Shown piece by piece: positions 33,090 to 44,439 of a stretch of 64,000 nucleotides of DNA. The stretch comes from Rhipicephalus microplus (Eukaryota; Arthropoda; Arachnida; Ixodida; Ixodidae), in the NCBI RefSeq assembly GCF_043290135.1, contig NC_134710.1:10741321-10805320 (forward strand), given 5' to 3'. The notes under the pieces were generated by a model, which saw nothing but the letters and a program-made list of their open reading frames with translations, ran no database searches and was not told the origin of the DNA. The stretch's first letter is position 1; each line of letters starts with the position of its first letter. Both the position numbers and the translations under genes were made by a program.

Positions 33090-34137
33090 CATCATCATCA
33101 TCAGCCTGACTACGTCCACTGCAGGACAAAGGCCTCTCCCATGTTCCGCCAGTTAACCCGGTCCTGTGCTTGCTGCTGCCAATTTATACCCGCAAACTTC
33201 TTAATCACATCTGCCCACCTAACCTTCTGTCTCCCCCTAACCCGCTTCCCTTCTCTGGGAATCCAGTCAGTTACCCTTAATGACCAGCGGTTATCCTGTC
33301 TACGCGCTACATGCCCTGCCCATGTCCATTTCTTCTTCTTGATTTCAGCTATGATATCCTTAACCCCCGTTTGTTCCCTAATCCACTCTGCTCTCTTCTT
33401 GTCTCTTAAAGTTACACCTATCATTTTTCTTTCCATTGCTCGCTGCGTCGTCCTCAATTTAAGCTGAACCCTCTTTGTAAGTCTCCAGGTTTCTGCTCCG
33501 TAGCTAAGTACCGGCAAGATACAGCTGTTATATACCTTCCTCTTGAGGGATAGTGGCAATCTACCTGTCATAATTTGAGAGTGCTTGCCGAATGTGCTCC
33601 ACCCCATTCTTATTCTTCTAGTTACTTCAATCTCGTGGTTTGGCTCTGCGGTTATTACCTGCCCTAAGTAGACATAGTCTTTTACAACTTCAAGTGCACT
33701 ATTACCTATCTCGAAGCGCTTCTCCTTGCCGAGGTTGTTGTACATTACTTTCGTTTTCTGCAGATTAATTTTAAGACCCACCTTTCTGCTCTCCTTGTCT
33801 AACTCCGTAATCATGAGTTGCAATTCGTCCCCCGAGTTACTCAGCAATGCAATGTCATCGGCGAAGCGCAGGTTACTAAGGTATTCTCCATTGACTCTTA
33901 TCCCTAACTCTTCCCATTCTAAGCTTCTGAAAACCTCCTGTAAGCACGCGGTAAATAGCATTGGGGAAATTGTGTCCCCCTGCCTTACACCCTTCTTGAT
34001 TGGTATTCTGTTGCTTTCTTTATGAAGCACTATGGTAGCAGTTGATCCCCTGTAGATTTCTTCCAGAATGTTTATATATACTTCATCTACGCCCTGATTC
34101 CTCAGTGTTTGCATGACGGATGATATTTCTACTATGC
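33090..34137 (-). mobile_element. RTE-type LINE copy a, 5'-truncated, nearly intact RT C-terminal half
   Basis: A minus-strand frame of 334 codons (34114-33110) with GVRQGDTISPMLF, RFADDIALL (YADD equivalent, Asp pair intact), KTKVMYNN, YGAETW and WAGHVARRQDNRW, all typical of RTE-clade proteins, ending at an ORF stop just before a (GAT)n tail. Truncated at the 5' end in the RT palm region, so no endonuclease. It is flanked by AGTCGATCTAT on both sides and splits Gyp-4 RT. It has no internal stop, unusual in this window, suggesting a fairly recent insertion. Confidence 0.93.
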
Positions 34138-34148
34138 AGTCGATCTAT

Positions 34149-34370
34149 AGGCACTGTCTAGTCATGAGAACGGGTGCTCGTCCTTCTTCGTGACTTTGTT
34201 CAGGCGGCGATAGCCGACGGAGAAGCGTAAGGTTTTCTCCTTCTTTACTAATGCCACTCGTGACACCCTTAGACTCTTTAAAGACCAAATAATCTCGTCA
34301 CGTAGCGTTTCCTCAGCTTGTTTCATTATTTCCTCGCGTTCTAGAATCAAAACTCTGTAAGGGCTTGACG
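34149..34370 (-). pseudogene. Gyp-4 RT, N-terminal part
   Basis: Minus-strand frame with EIIWSLKSLRVSRVALVKKEK and YRRLNKVTKKDEHPF, the fingers region of Ty3/gypsy RT with several non-conservative changes. Removing the RTE copy and one duplicated target brings the RT reading frame back into register with 33078. Confidence 0.82.
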
Positions 34371-35860
34371 AAATAGCACTTTCTTATGTTATTATTGAAT
34401 GTTTTCCTACCGGTGTCTGTCAAATTATTGAAGTTGATGAAAAACAGTTATTGTATTGCAGGAACAGAGTTAGGAGCTGTTTTTTCTTATGCATCAATTG
34501 GAAGGCTCGCGTTAACGTCGAAAGATAGTTGATAAGCTTTATTCACCGTAGCAGGTTCGGTTGATTCAGTGAGGGCGAAAACGTTGCTGGCTTCCAGTAC
34601 TCATTTGTTGTAGGCAGCCGTCGTGCCTGCTCACGTGCTTGTACTCATTGCTGAAGTTCGTGAGCATCAGTGTTGAGTTCTCCTCTCGCAGCTCGGCTAT
34701 TTCTCTGGCGATGCAAACTTCGCGGTTGATCAACAGGTACTATTAGCTTCAATGACGCCTTGCATGTCTGTTGATTTTCGAGTACCAACGAAAAATCTGA
34801 CGCTGGAGCAAGGGGGAATGGCACGTTGAAAATGCGCTTTCCCGACGGCGTGTGTGGTGGCAGTGGTTTTTCTGTGGATAGCGTTATTGTTTCAGATATC
34901 GGGCCAATCCCAAGGAAGTTCATGGAAAATTCATACCAAGTGGCACATTCCTGGAGCAACGTTGTAGCATAACAGAGCTCGCAGGATATGTCCGGCTATA
35001 AAGAGTGACTCTCGCGTGCAAAATTCAACCAGCGTTATCAGGTAGCTTCCAGCAGTGCGGATTTCGCGTCCATTCCAAGCGGTCTTTGCTTTCTTCAGCT
35101 TGGCGGCGACCAGTCTACTGATGATGGAGTAGTCGGCCTCAGTATCGACGATAGCGGTGACGGATGAGAACGTCGAGGTCGCTTGTTCATCGTTTTGCGT
35201 TGCGTTTGGGTCGCGGCGTTGGATGACGGCTACGTCGGCGTGCTCCGTTGTTTCTATGTGGCGTCGTACTCTTCCGACAGGGAAGTCTCGTGGTACGCTC
35301 ACTCTACGGCTCGCAGCTTGCTCTTAAGACTTCGCGGGGTGTCGTCACCGGCAAAGTCGGAGGATCTTCGGCATTTCGCCACACAGCAACCGCGCCTCCA
35401 TCGGTTGCTGGCCTTAATTATTCGAGTGTGGGCTAGACGACCAGCCGCAGGTTGAGCCAGTGTGCCGACATGTGGCGGCAGGGTGGTGGTGAACGGCATG
35501 GATGTCGTTGTTGCCACTTTGCTTCGGTGATGTAGCCGTCGAAGTCGTGAGGTCGTTCACGTGACTGCGGACGTGGCGCGTTGACGGCAAAACTGTACAT
35601 AGCCCTATCTGGTAGTACTGGCAGTGGTGGTAGGTGTGGCCGGCCTCCCCATAATAGTAGAGGAGCGGGTGGTTGTCAGAGGCGCACCGAACGTCAGTTT
35701 TTCTTACAGTATTGCGCTGGATAACAGGTGACCCATATGGCGTCGGCGGTGGTGTTGTCTGCGGTGGTGCAGCCTCCTGATGCGGGCGTGGAAAAGCGTT
35801 GCCATGGACATCAGTGCCATAACTCATAGTCATGTTTGCATTTCGAAACAAAGAAGACAT
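34371..35860 (-). pseudogene. Gyp-4 gag end, protease and linker
   Basis: The gag remnant (35860-35414) has a broken zinc knuckle LYYYGEAGHTYHHC in which both first Cys are Tyr-like or other residues, followed by a His/Pro-rich tail. The protease frame (35302-34931) contains IVDTEADYSII, so the DTG triad has Glu for Gly, then LVAAKLKKAKTAW, matching Gyp-5 LAKKLKKVLTHW. A linker frame lies at 34959-34645. The remainder, to RT, is frameshifted. No start of gag is found, so the element is truncated. Confidence 0.78.
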
Positions 35861-35880
35861 TGCGGAGGCACGTATTTTTC

Positions 35881-36431
35881 TACACCCTTAATATTGTAAT
35901 ATCCCACTCAAATAACTCACGTAGGTCTTAGTACTTCTTCTCCCGAAGTCGAAGGTCACAACGCATTTCTTGGTGCACCTTTAGTTAGTCAAAGCTAAGG
36001 GTTGGCATGGTGTAAAAGTGAAAACAATCTGCCAATTTGTAAAAGAGACACCGAGGCATAAGCTTGTGCATAAATGCATTGTGCCAATTTATACTGGCGG
36101 GAGAAGCGAATTATCCCTGCAAGTTCGTTCGCATTGATACTCTACACGAAAGTAGTGAATGCTCTATGCACTGCCTGATCTTTATCTCACGAGCAGTTTA
36201 GTACCTGACACACGTAAACAACCTTTTCAATAAGGAAGACATTGCATAGCGGCGTATAGGCGAACACTGAAAGATCTCCTCCTCCCATGCATGCTTGCGA
36301 GGTGATCCTGACAAGCGTGAGTGCTTATGAGCAGTGTTGCTCACTGTTCGTATTCGATGCCACAAAGTTCCCGAGCGGTAGTGCACTGTTCCAACTAATA
36401 CCAGCACATCTAGAGGGTTTTGTACGCTATT
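35881..36431. other. Unassigned intergenic sequence
   Basis: No gene or repeat family recognised. Confidence 0.35.
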
Positions 36432-36441
36432 AACGAAACTT

Positions 36442-36680
36442 TATTGATATATTGATATGTTTGGTTTAACGACCCAAAGCCACCATATCATTATGAGAGA
36501 CGCCGTAGTGGAGGGCTCCGGAAATTTCGAACACTTGGAGTCGTTTAACGTGCACACGAACCGGAGCGCACGGGCCTACAGCAGTTTCGCCTCCATCGAA
36601 AATGCAGGCGCCGCGGCCGGAAATCAATTCTGCGGGTCAGCAGCTGAGTACCTTAGCCGCTAGACCACCATGGCGTGGCC
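36442..36680 (-). mobile_element. SINE B copy b5, full length
   Basis: Tail TTGATATATTGATATG at the left, body, degraded inverted B box, inverted A box (TTAGCCGCTAGACCACC) at the right. Possible 10-bp duplication AACGAAACTT / AACAAAACTT (36432-36441 and 36681-36690), one mismatch. It lies only 50 bp from Gyp-5. Confidence 0.88.
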
Positions 36681-36730
36681 AACAAAACTTCAACAAATCT
36701 ATTTTCTCCATATGCACGACCGCTCTATAT

Positions 36731-37017
36731 TGCCACAGCTCGATCATTGCAGAAGACGCGTGCCACAATTCGCGTTCGTAAAAGCCGCCAAGCAAGTAGC
36801 AAGAAAGCCGCGCCATGGAACGCCGTCCTGCACGCGCCACGATGCTACGCCACGGGACCGGCACAAGACTCAAGGGGCAGAGGAAGAGACCGACGAAGTT
36901 GGAGTAAGCGAGCGAGAGACATTTTTGGCTGACCATTTTTAGTTTTGAGTTTACGGGCACAAGTTCGCTCTTAATAAAGAGTTTATATAGTACCAGGTGT
37001 TATATTTATTTGTAACA
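36731..37017 (+). repeat. Gyp-5 5' LTR
   Basis: TGCCACAGC...GTAACA. Contains an AATAAA signal at 36973-36978 followed by TTTATATAG, and a GCCGCGCCATGG stretch that gives spurious frames on both strands. Confidence 0.93.
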
Positions 37018-37217
37018 ATCTGGTAGACGTGCTGGGTATGATTCCAAGCCCACCACAGGCAAGAGAGAGAAGCCCAGATCCCAGTAGATCAGAGCCAGCA
37101 GAAGTGACACCTGTGCACCAGCGCACGAGTCGCCGACTACGTGGCGAGCAACCAGAGTTTGGCCCCCTAATTGACCCATCAAGACCTGTCGAGACGTCAA
37201 GCAGAAGCATCAGTGCG

Positions 37218-38528
37218 ATGGCCACCCAGTCGATGCCATCTCCATCTCACCTCATTGTGGATTCGCCACGTACACCAGAGGTCTTCTACGGTGAGACCTT
37301 TGAAGACGCCGAGGACTGGCTTGAAGGCTTCGAGCGCGTTGCACGTTTGAATGGTTGGGACGAAGCCCGAAAACTTCATTACGTTTACGTCGCCCTGCAA
37401 GATTTGGCACGTACGTGGTTTGAGAACCACGAGGCGTCCTTGCTGTCGTGGGACGACTTCCGACGAGAGCTAATCGCAACCTATCCGAACATAGACCGCA
37501 AAGAGAAGGCAGAGGCTGCTCTTCAGTTGAGGGACCAACGGAATAACGAGAGCGTAGCCATATACATAGAAGACATGTCGCGGCTCTTCCGCCGAGCCGA
37601 CCAAAACATGGCCGAGGAGAAGAAGTTGCGGCATCTAATGCGCGGAGTAAAAGAAGAAATTTTTGCAGGCCTGGTGCGTAATCCACCGCGAACTGTGGCG
37701 GAGTTCCGGTTCGAGGCAACGACCATGGAAAGGACACTACAACAACGTGCGCGTCTGTACAACAGAGACTTCAGCGGCTCTTCAGTCAGGGCGGAGTCAA
37801 CAACCCTTTCCACCAACGTTGACGTCCTTCGGGAAATAATGAGGGCTATTGTTAAGGAGGAGCTCCAGAAACTGCAACTCCCCCAAAGTCCTCCAGCGAT
37901 ACCCTCAATCGCGGACGTTGTACGTGAAGAAGTGCGGCAAGCAATTATTCAACCACAGCCTCAGGTGCCACACCACACGCAACCGGAACCTCAGCCACAG
38001 CTGTCGTACGCTCAAGTTGTACGGCAAGACATGAGACGCCCGAGATTTGCACAAGCTCCCGTTATGCCACAGACCTTTCCTCGAAGTACGCCACCGCCGA
38101 GGCCAGAAGCGAGACCCCGCAAATGTGATGTATGGCGCACGGCAGACCAGCGGCCCCTCTGTTACCACTGTGGGGAGGCAGGTCATCTTTATCGAACATG
38201 CCACTACCATCGGGTCGGGCTACGTGGCTTCCCAGTGAATGCACTCTGCTTTCGTAACGGTGAGCACCCTTACGAAATCCAAGAATTTTTATCTTCGCAC
38301 TATTCCTCTCAAAAGACTCAGCGGCATGTGGCGCTGTTGCTTGAAATGTATGTATTCACTTAAATCCCCTCTATGTAATGCCCAATTGGGCCTTTAGGGT
38401 ATTGAAATAAATAAATAAATAAACATGAATCGCGGTCGATTGCACCAATGCACAATAGGTCGCCGAGTCCACACCCATCATCTACTTTCCCGAGTCGTCG
38501 TTCACCAAGCCCGCGACGGGAAAACTAG
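37218..38528 (+). pseudogene. Gyp-5 gag (capsid/nucleocapsid), LINE-interrupted
   Basis: The frame is open from 37029, inside the primer-binding site. The Met at 37218 is preferred because it matches the conserved gag start of Gyp-3 (17216). The capsid-like part has FYGETFEDAEDWLEGFERV, ARTWFENHEAS and HLMRGVKEEIFAGL. A Gln/Pro-rich linker precedes an intact zinc knuckle CYHCGEAGHLYRTC near 38160. The frame then enters an inserted LINE tail (about 38232-38425). The native gag end resumes after it with HESRSIAP and SPSPRREN and a TAG at 38526. Without the insertion this would be the best preserved gag of the window. Confidence 0.9.
38232..38425 (+). mobile_element. CR1-like LINE 3' tail inserted in Gyp-5 gag
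   Basis: About 190 bp ending GTAATGCCCAATTGGGCCTT, then GGTATTG and (AAAT)n. The same sequence occurs inverted at the 3' end of the CR1-like LINE at 51600-53090 (GAGCCCAACTGGGCATTATTG). The target duplication is unclear; a short TGAATGC / TGAATCG similarity may be it. Confidence 0.8.
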
Positions 38529-38617
38529 AACCAGCAACCTGTGGAGGCAGGGCCGCTGATTTTCGGAAAACTGAAAACCCTCCATCGCTAACCGGATCAG
38601 ACGACGACACTGACACA

Positions 38618-41600
38618 ATGACGAACAAGCGCAGTAATGGTGACGTGACATCTGAGCTACAAGTCAGAATCGACGACGTCGAAAGCATAGCGTTAATAGA
38701 CACAGGTGCAGACTACTCAGTAATAAGTAGCATGCTCGCGAAGAAGCTGAAGAAAGTGCTCACTCATTGGACCGGACCGCAAATACGCACCACCGGAGGG
38801 CACTTAGTCAGCCCCGTAGGATTGTGCACAGCGAGAGTGGGAATAAGAGGCCATGTGTACGTCTGCAGTTTTATTGTTCTCCCTGAATGTTCCCGTGAGG
38901 CAATTGTGGGCATGGACTTCCTGCAAGCAAACAGTGCCATCATCGACTTGCAGAAATCCCAAGTTTCTTTCTCTACAGAGAACGCTGTTGCTGTGTGTCA
39001 TGCGGAGCAACCAATTGTTTCGTCTCTTCGTATTGTGGATGAACGTATGACAGTGCCGCCACGTAGCAGCGTGACAGTTTCTGTGAAAAGCGACATTTTT
39101 CGTGAATATGCCGGACTAGCTGATGGAAATATCGAACTGCTACTCACAAAGGGGATACGCGTGGCGAGAGGTCTAGTGAACCTGCGGAACGGATATACTG
39201 ATGTGCTATTGACTAACTTTACCATTGAGGTACAGCATGTGATGAAGGGAGCAGCCATAGCATCACTTCATGACTACGTACAAGTCTCAGATGTTTGCAC
39301 CATAGAAAAAGTACCCACAACGCCCTCAACAGTGGACAGTGTCCTCGAGAAAATAGATATTGGCCAAGAGCTTTCATCTCTGCAGAAAGATCAGATTGTG
39401 GAGTTGATCAAGAAATTCGCAGAGTGTTTTTCCTCTTTATCGAAAGTCGGACATACGCCTGTAGCAAAGCACCGCATTGTAATCGAAGGGCATGTTAGAC
39501 CAGTATGTCAGCATCCATACTGAGTAGCTCCGAAAGAAAGGGAGGCGATAAAGAAGCAAGTACAGGAGATGCTCGACGACGATGTCATACAGCCTTCCAA
39601 AAGCCCATGGGCATCGTCGGTAGTACTGGTGAAGAAGAAGGAGAACACCATGCGGTTCTGTGTTGACTACAGAAAACTCAACCTCGTCACGAATTGAGAC
39701 GTGTACCCACTCCCACGAGTCGACGATACGTGGGATAAACTGCGCAATGCTCACTTTTTTTTATCGTTGGATCTAAAGAGCGGTACTGGCAAATAAAAGT
39801 TGACGAACAAAATCGTGAGAAGACGGCGTTTGTGACACCCGACGGACTCTACGAGTTGAAAGTACTCCCATTTGGTTTGTGTACTGCTCCCGCTATCTTC
39901 CAGAGGATGATGGACACTGTGCTCTCCGGCCTCAAATGGCAGTCATGTCTTGTCTATCTTGATGACGTAGTAATTTTTTCTACTACGTTCGAGCAGCACG
40001 TACAGAGATTGAGAACGGTACTGGACGCTATTCGTATGGCTGCACTTACGATCAAACCCGAAAAGCGCCACTTTGGATTCCGGGAGCTTCGGTTCCTGGG
40101 GCACATTGTCAGTTCTCACGGTGTCCGCCCAGATCCGGATAAGATCACTGCGGTTGAAAATTTCCCAAGGCCAAGAGACAAAAAAGCTATGAACGTTTCC
40201 GGGGGCTTTGTGCCTACTATAGGCGCTTCGTCGAAAACTTCTCCAAGATTGCGGAACCACTGACACGGCTTACGAAGGAATGTGTGCCATTCATCTGGCA
40301 CCAAGAGCAAGAATACGCCTTCTCTGAGTTACGACGGCGTTTGCAGTCACCTCCCATACTCGCTCATTTTCTCGAAGATGCCAAAACAGACATTTATACG
40401 GACGCCAGCAACGTTGGCCTCAGTGCTATTCTTGTTCAATGGCAGAACGGGGAAGAAAAAGTTATTGCTTATGCAAGCCGCACTCTGTCGAAAGCTGAGT
40501 ATCATTATTCAGCTACGGAAAAGGAATGTCTCGCAGGTAAATGGGCCATCAGTAAGTTCCGTCCATATTTATACGGTAGACCATTCCGAGCCATCAGTGA
40601 CCACCATTCATTGTGCTGGCTTGCGAACCTCAAGGATGCTTCCGGAAGACTTGCTAGATGGAGCCTGCGTCTACAAGAATATAACATCACCGTAGTCTAC
40701 AAGTCTGGCCACAAGCACAATGACGCGGATTGCTTGTCACGAGCACCAGTCCAAACCTCGTCTCCTGAGCATGAACAAGACTCCGCATTTTTCGGAGCTG
40801 TGAATGTGCCGGAGATGGCTCATGATCAGCGAATGGACCCAGAATTCCTTCTGCTCATTCAATACTTAGAGGGACAGCAAGTCGAAGTACCGCGAGTTTT
40901 CGTCTGTGGACTACGTTCCTACGTCCTCCGCAACAACGTTCTCTACAAGAGAAACTTTCAACACACCAGTGAAACGTTCCTACTTCTGATACCATCATCA
41001 CTGTGAGTGGAAATTTTAGAAGCGTGTCATGATGACTCATCGGCAGGTCACTTGGGCATTAGTAGGACTTCGGTAAGAATCCGCCAGAGATATTACTGGC
41101 GAAAATTGATAGATTCAGCCCAACATTACGTAATGTCATGTCGAGGATGCCAAAGACGCAAAGTACTACCTCTAAAACCAGCAGGTCTTTTGAAACCAAT
41201 AGAGTCACCGAAATTTCCGTTTGAGCAGGTCGGAATGAATTTGCTAGGACCATTTCCTATGTCATCGTTTGGGAAGCGTTGGATAGTTGTAGCAACCGGC
41301 TACATGACCCGGTATGCCGAGACATCATCTCTCACAAAAGGAACGGCAAATGAAGTGGCTCAGTTCTTGTGACCCAGATAGTGCGGCGACATGGCGCACC
41401 TAAAGTCTTTATAACTGACAAAGGAACTGCGTTCACTGCCAGGCTAGTACAGTCTGTCGTGAAACTAACGCACACCGATGACAGAAGAACTACCGCGTAG
41501 CATCCGCAAACTAACGGGTTAACTGAAAGGCTGAACAGGACGCTTGCTGACATGATCACAATGTATGTGGACGTCGAGCATCGGACTTGAGACACCATAT

Positions 41601-42078
41601 TACCGTATGCTACATTTGCATACAATACCACAGTACAAGAGACAACCCACTTCACGCCATTTCAACTTGTCTATGGTCGGACAGTAATAACGACATTAGA
41701 CGCGATGCTGCCTTCAACAGCGCGAATGAAGAAGATCCTGGCATAAGCGAATATGTAGAAAGGGCAGAAGAGGCGCGACAACCAGCACGGAACCGCATCA
41801 TTAAACAACAGGACGTCGACGCGCACCGTTACAATCTAAGACGAATGGACGTTCATTACTCCCCTGGAGACCAAGTGTGGGTCTGGACGCCTGTACGTGC
41901 ACGTGGCCTATCAGAAAAACTTATGCGGCGCTATTTTGGCCCTTACAGTGTTCTTCGTCAGCTAGGCCTATTAAACTACGAATTGATCCCTGAAGGTCAA
42001 GTATGCACAACACGACGCAGGAATCTCCCGGAAGTTATACATGTAGTACGGATGAAACCGTACTACGACAGAAACTGA
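38618..42078 (+). pseudogene. Gyp-5 pol: protease, RT, RNase H, integrase (broken)
   Basis: Protease LIDTGADYSVIS near 38694, active site intact. A TGA at 39521 in an otherwise conserved block precedes RT, with [14 protein letters not shown] and [10 protein letters not shown] further TGA lies near 39694, and a frameshift near 39780 is followed by LPFGLCTAPAIF and YLDDVVIF (catalytic pair intact). Another frameshift lies near 40195. RNase H (IYTDASN, TEKECLAGKWA, ISDHHSLCWL) spans 40284-40750 in an open frame to a stop at 41004. Integrase: zinc site HDDSSAGH...CRGC, core with VATGYMTRYAET (first catalytic Asp is Gly), ITDKGTAF and NGLTERLN, with stops at 41370, about 41500 and about 41588. The C-terminal domain (41750-42078) ends VVRMKPYYDRN. 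Confidence 0.92.
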
Positions 42079-42184
42079 ACAAGTGAACTGACTCACGTCG
42101 TCTAACACAAGGACAAGTCCTATTGTTTATAAACTGTCAACCGGCTCTACGCATCGGGGTGATGCGTGCTAGGAGGGGGACTAA

Positions 42185-42471
42185 TGCCACAGCTTGACCA
42201 TCGCAGAAGACGCGTGCCACAATTCGCGTTCGTAAAAGCCGCCAAGCAAGTAGCAAGAAAGCCGCGCCATGGAACGCCGTCCTGCACGCGCCACGATGCT
42301 ACGCCATGGGACCGGCACGAGACTCAAGGGGCAGAGGAAGAGACCGACGAAGTTGGAGTCAGAGAGCAAGAGACATTTTTCGCTGACCATTTTTAGTTTT
42401 GAGTTTACGGGCACAAGTTCGCCCTAAATAAAGAATTTATATAGGACCAGGTGCTATATTTATTCGTAACA
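42185..42471 (+). repeat. Gyp-5 3' LTR
   Basis: Same length as 36731-37017, preceded by the purine tract and followed by ATAT. The polyadenylation-type AATAAA is kept at 42427. Confidence 0.93.
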
Positions 42472-42475
42472 ATAT

Positions 42476-43397
42476 GCGTGACAAAACAGCTTAGTCTTCT
42501 TGAACGGTATACTTTTGTCAGCATAAATATACGCTACGTCATCAATTTGGCATTACCACATTTATGCTTAAACATTATTAAAAGATCACATTCGTTCAAA
42601 CATACTTGCAGTTCAAGTACTATATGTAGCGGGAGATCAGCTCCTATGGGAATTAGTAAGGTGGTTTTACTGCACGAGATATGATATATATCAAGCTACT
42701 ATTTCTCGGCGTCGGCAACGTGTTTTGCGTACTTTTGAAGTTTTAATGCACCTCCTGACACACGCTTTATGAGGACTTTGATTATTAGCTTAAAAACTAT
42801 CGAGATGCATTCTCTACACTGAGGAATTACAAGAGTGGAATTGAACTCTCAGCCATTGTCGCAAAGAGAATACGCTAAGTTTTTTCATTCCGGCTAATTA
42901 ATAAAATGGAATTGTGGCAAGTGCTAACTTCCCGGAATTAGAATAGAATGGAGGAGCCCATTCCACAACATTGGTAGGAGAGCATCTCGGGCTCAATCCC
43001 TAGATTGAATCAAACTTTTATAGAACTCTAAAATGCCCTTTCTAAAAAGCGCATGTTTTCTCTGCATAGTATCGTTCTGCTTTCGAGCATATTGCAATTT
43101 AGCTTTCTCGTATCACGTCTTTCGGGTAATTGGTCGATTCTGGGAATACAGCCTAAGAAGCTCAGTTTATGTACCCCATGAGCACTTGCACGTACTACGG
43201 TGTAACATCAATGATTTGTCACGCAGGATTCTCAAGTATTTCAATAACAATCAACTACCTGTCGCGAAAAATTTGTTCGACAACAGGTGGCTTGTTTCTT
43301 CAATGTCTGTTTCGTTCTTTGTCTAAAACACTCCAAAACAAGTGCGCCACCTAATGTCTCTCCACAGTGACCTTCCTTTTATTCTTTTGGCTATGTT
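42476..43397. other. Unassigned intergenic sequence
   Basis: No gene, SINE or LINE motif recognised. Confidence 0.35.
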
Positions 43398-43641
43398 ACC
43401 AAGCTTTGTTTCGCTAGCCTTCGTTATTTCTCTCTTCGCGCAGCAGTTATACATGTAGACCGAGCTTTGTTTCGGAAGCCTTCTTTACTGCTCTCTTCGC
43501 GCAGCAGTTATACATATACACCAAGCTTTGTTTCTCTAGCCTTCTTTACTGCTCTCTTCGCGCAGCAGTTATACATGTAGGCCAAGCTATGTTTCGCTAC
43601 CCTTCTTTACTGCTCTCTTCGCGCAGCAGTTATACATGTAG
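43398..43641. repeat. 61-bp tandem array, four units
   Basis: Units begin at 43398, 43459, 43520 and 43581 with a CCAAGCTTTGTTTCG-like motif, ending CGCGCAGCAGTTATACATGTA. No spacers of differing sequence, so it is a minisatellite, not a CRISPR. Confidence 0.94.
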
Positions 43642-43778
43642 ATGTCGTAGTTTGGTGAAGCAAAGAGCACCCAATGACATTCTGACGTCCTGAATTTGTT
43701 TCCTGCCTTGTTATTGAAAGGTATAGGTTCAAGCTAGTTGGTACTCCATGATCAACTACTGCTTAGAGGTCATATATG

Positions 43779-43921
43779 TGCACTAAACGTGGGAGCAACA
43801 GTTAGCGCCGCCAGTAGCCATGACGGCAAGTGTGGAATACATTTTATTTGTCTGTTTGGTGTCACGTAGCACGTGAACTTATTACGAGCTGGCAGCTGAT
43901 CAGTAACCATCGTATACTACC
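43779..43921. repeat. Direct repeat R1, copy 1
   Basis: About 140 bp with CGCCAGTAGCCATGACGGC and GTCACGTAGCACGTGAACTT, repeated at 44245-44388 on the same strand. The copies bracket SINE A a3. Confidence 0.85.
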
Positions 43922-44034
43922 CAAAAGCCACAACGTCTACCAGAACGAGAACCTCGCTATGGATGAAAAAAAAGAAGTGTATATCTAAGGGCTCGTTTTT
44001 TGTTGTTTTTCTTGGAGTTAGACACAAGATTAGT

Positions 44035-44208
44035 GAGCTGTAACACACTATGATGCCAAGGAAAGTATAGCGGATGTTATTAGAAATACTTGTAACGTAA
44101 ATGTGAAGAAAAAAAGTGGACAAAAAGATACCTTGCCATGGGCAGTGACCGAATTTGCGACCTTCCAATAACGCGTCGGATATTATACCAACTGAGCTAC
44201 CACGGCGT
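44035..44208 (-). mobile_element. SINE A copy a3, full length
   Basis: Body at the left (ATGCCAAGGAAAGTATAG), inverted B box near 44150, inverted A box (ACCAACTGAGCTACCACGG) at the right end. The minus-strand head is a recognisable tRNA-like domain. Confidence 0.85.
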
Positions 44209-44244
44209 CTATCCCTCCATCCACCTTATTGGGTATAATATACG

Positions 44245-44388
44245 TGCATTAACGCGGGAGCGTCAGTCAGCGCCACCAGTAGCCATGACGGCGAGAGTGG
44301 AATCTTTATCTCTCTGTTTGGCGTCACGTAGCACATGAACTTATTACGAGCAGGCAGCTGACCGATTATCTTTCATATACTCCCTGAA
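44245..44388. repeat. Direct repeat R1, copy 2
   Basis: Second copy of 43779-43921. Confidence 0.85.
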
Positions 44389-44432
44389 GGCATAGAGTTT
44401 CCCAAAATTAACTAGAGGGCACTCTGGTGCTG
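44389..44432. repeat. Inverted repeat R2, left arm
   Basis: AGGCATAGAGTTTCCCAA and ACTAGAGGG blocks match the reverse complement of 45688-45733, flanking a LINE fragment. Confidence 0.75.
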
Positions 44433-44439
44433 CGATCGG

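Larger units (their letters stand above)
31858..35880 (-). mobile_element. Gyp-4: decayed Ty3/gypsy element without recognised LTRs
   Basis: Gag end, protease, RT and RNase H order on the minus strand, interrupted by an RTE LINE (33090-34137) and a MITE (32209-32538). The integrase and both LTRs are missing or unrecognisable, so it is a truncated and heavily mutated relative of Gyp-3 and Gyp-5. Confidence 0.82.
36731..42471 (+). mobile_element. Gyp-5: complete Ty3/gypsy LTR retrotransposon
   Basis: About 5.7 kb, with two 287-bp LTRs flanked by ATAT (36727-36730 and 42472-42475). The primer-site-like TGGTAGACGTGCTGGG begins at 37021, three bases after the LTR; a purine tract AGGAGGGGGA lies just before the 3' LTR. 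The coding order is gag, protease, RT, RNase H, integrase. By eye about 15 of 287 LTR positions differ. It carries a short LINE tail in gag. Close relative of Gyp-3. Confidence 0.94.

Noticed and set aside
33033..33467. A 144-codon plus-strand frame
   Set aside because: It is antisense to the RTE coding frame with its characteristic motifs on the other strand. The similar frame at 59126-59449 (minus) is likewise antisense to RTE copy d.
36637..36960. Open frames on both strands near 36.7 and 42.2 kb
   Set aside because: They are read-throughs of the Gyp-5 LTRs; the two near-identical frames simply reflect the LTR pair.
43398..43641. Regular repeats that might suggest a CRISPR array
   Set aside because: The whole 61-bp unit repeats, with no variable spacers, in a eukaryotic context.
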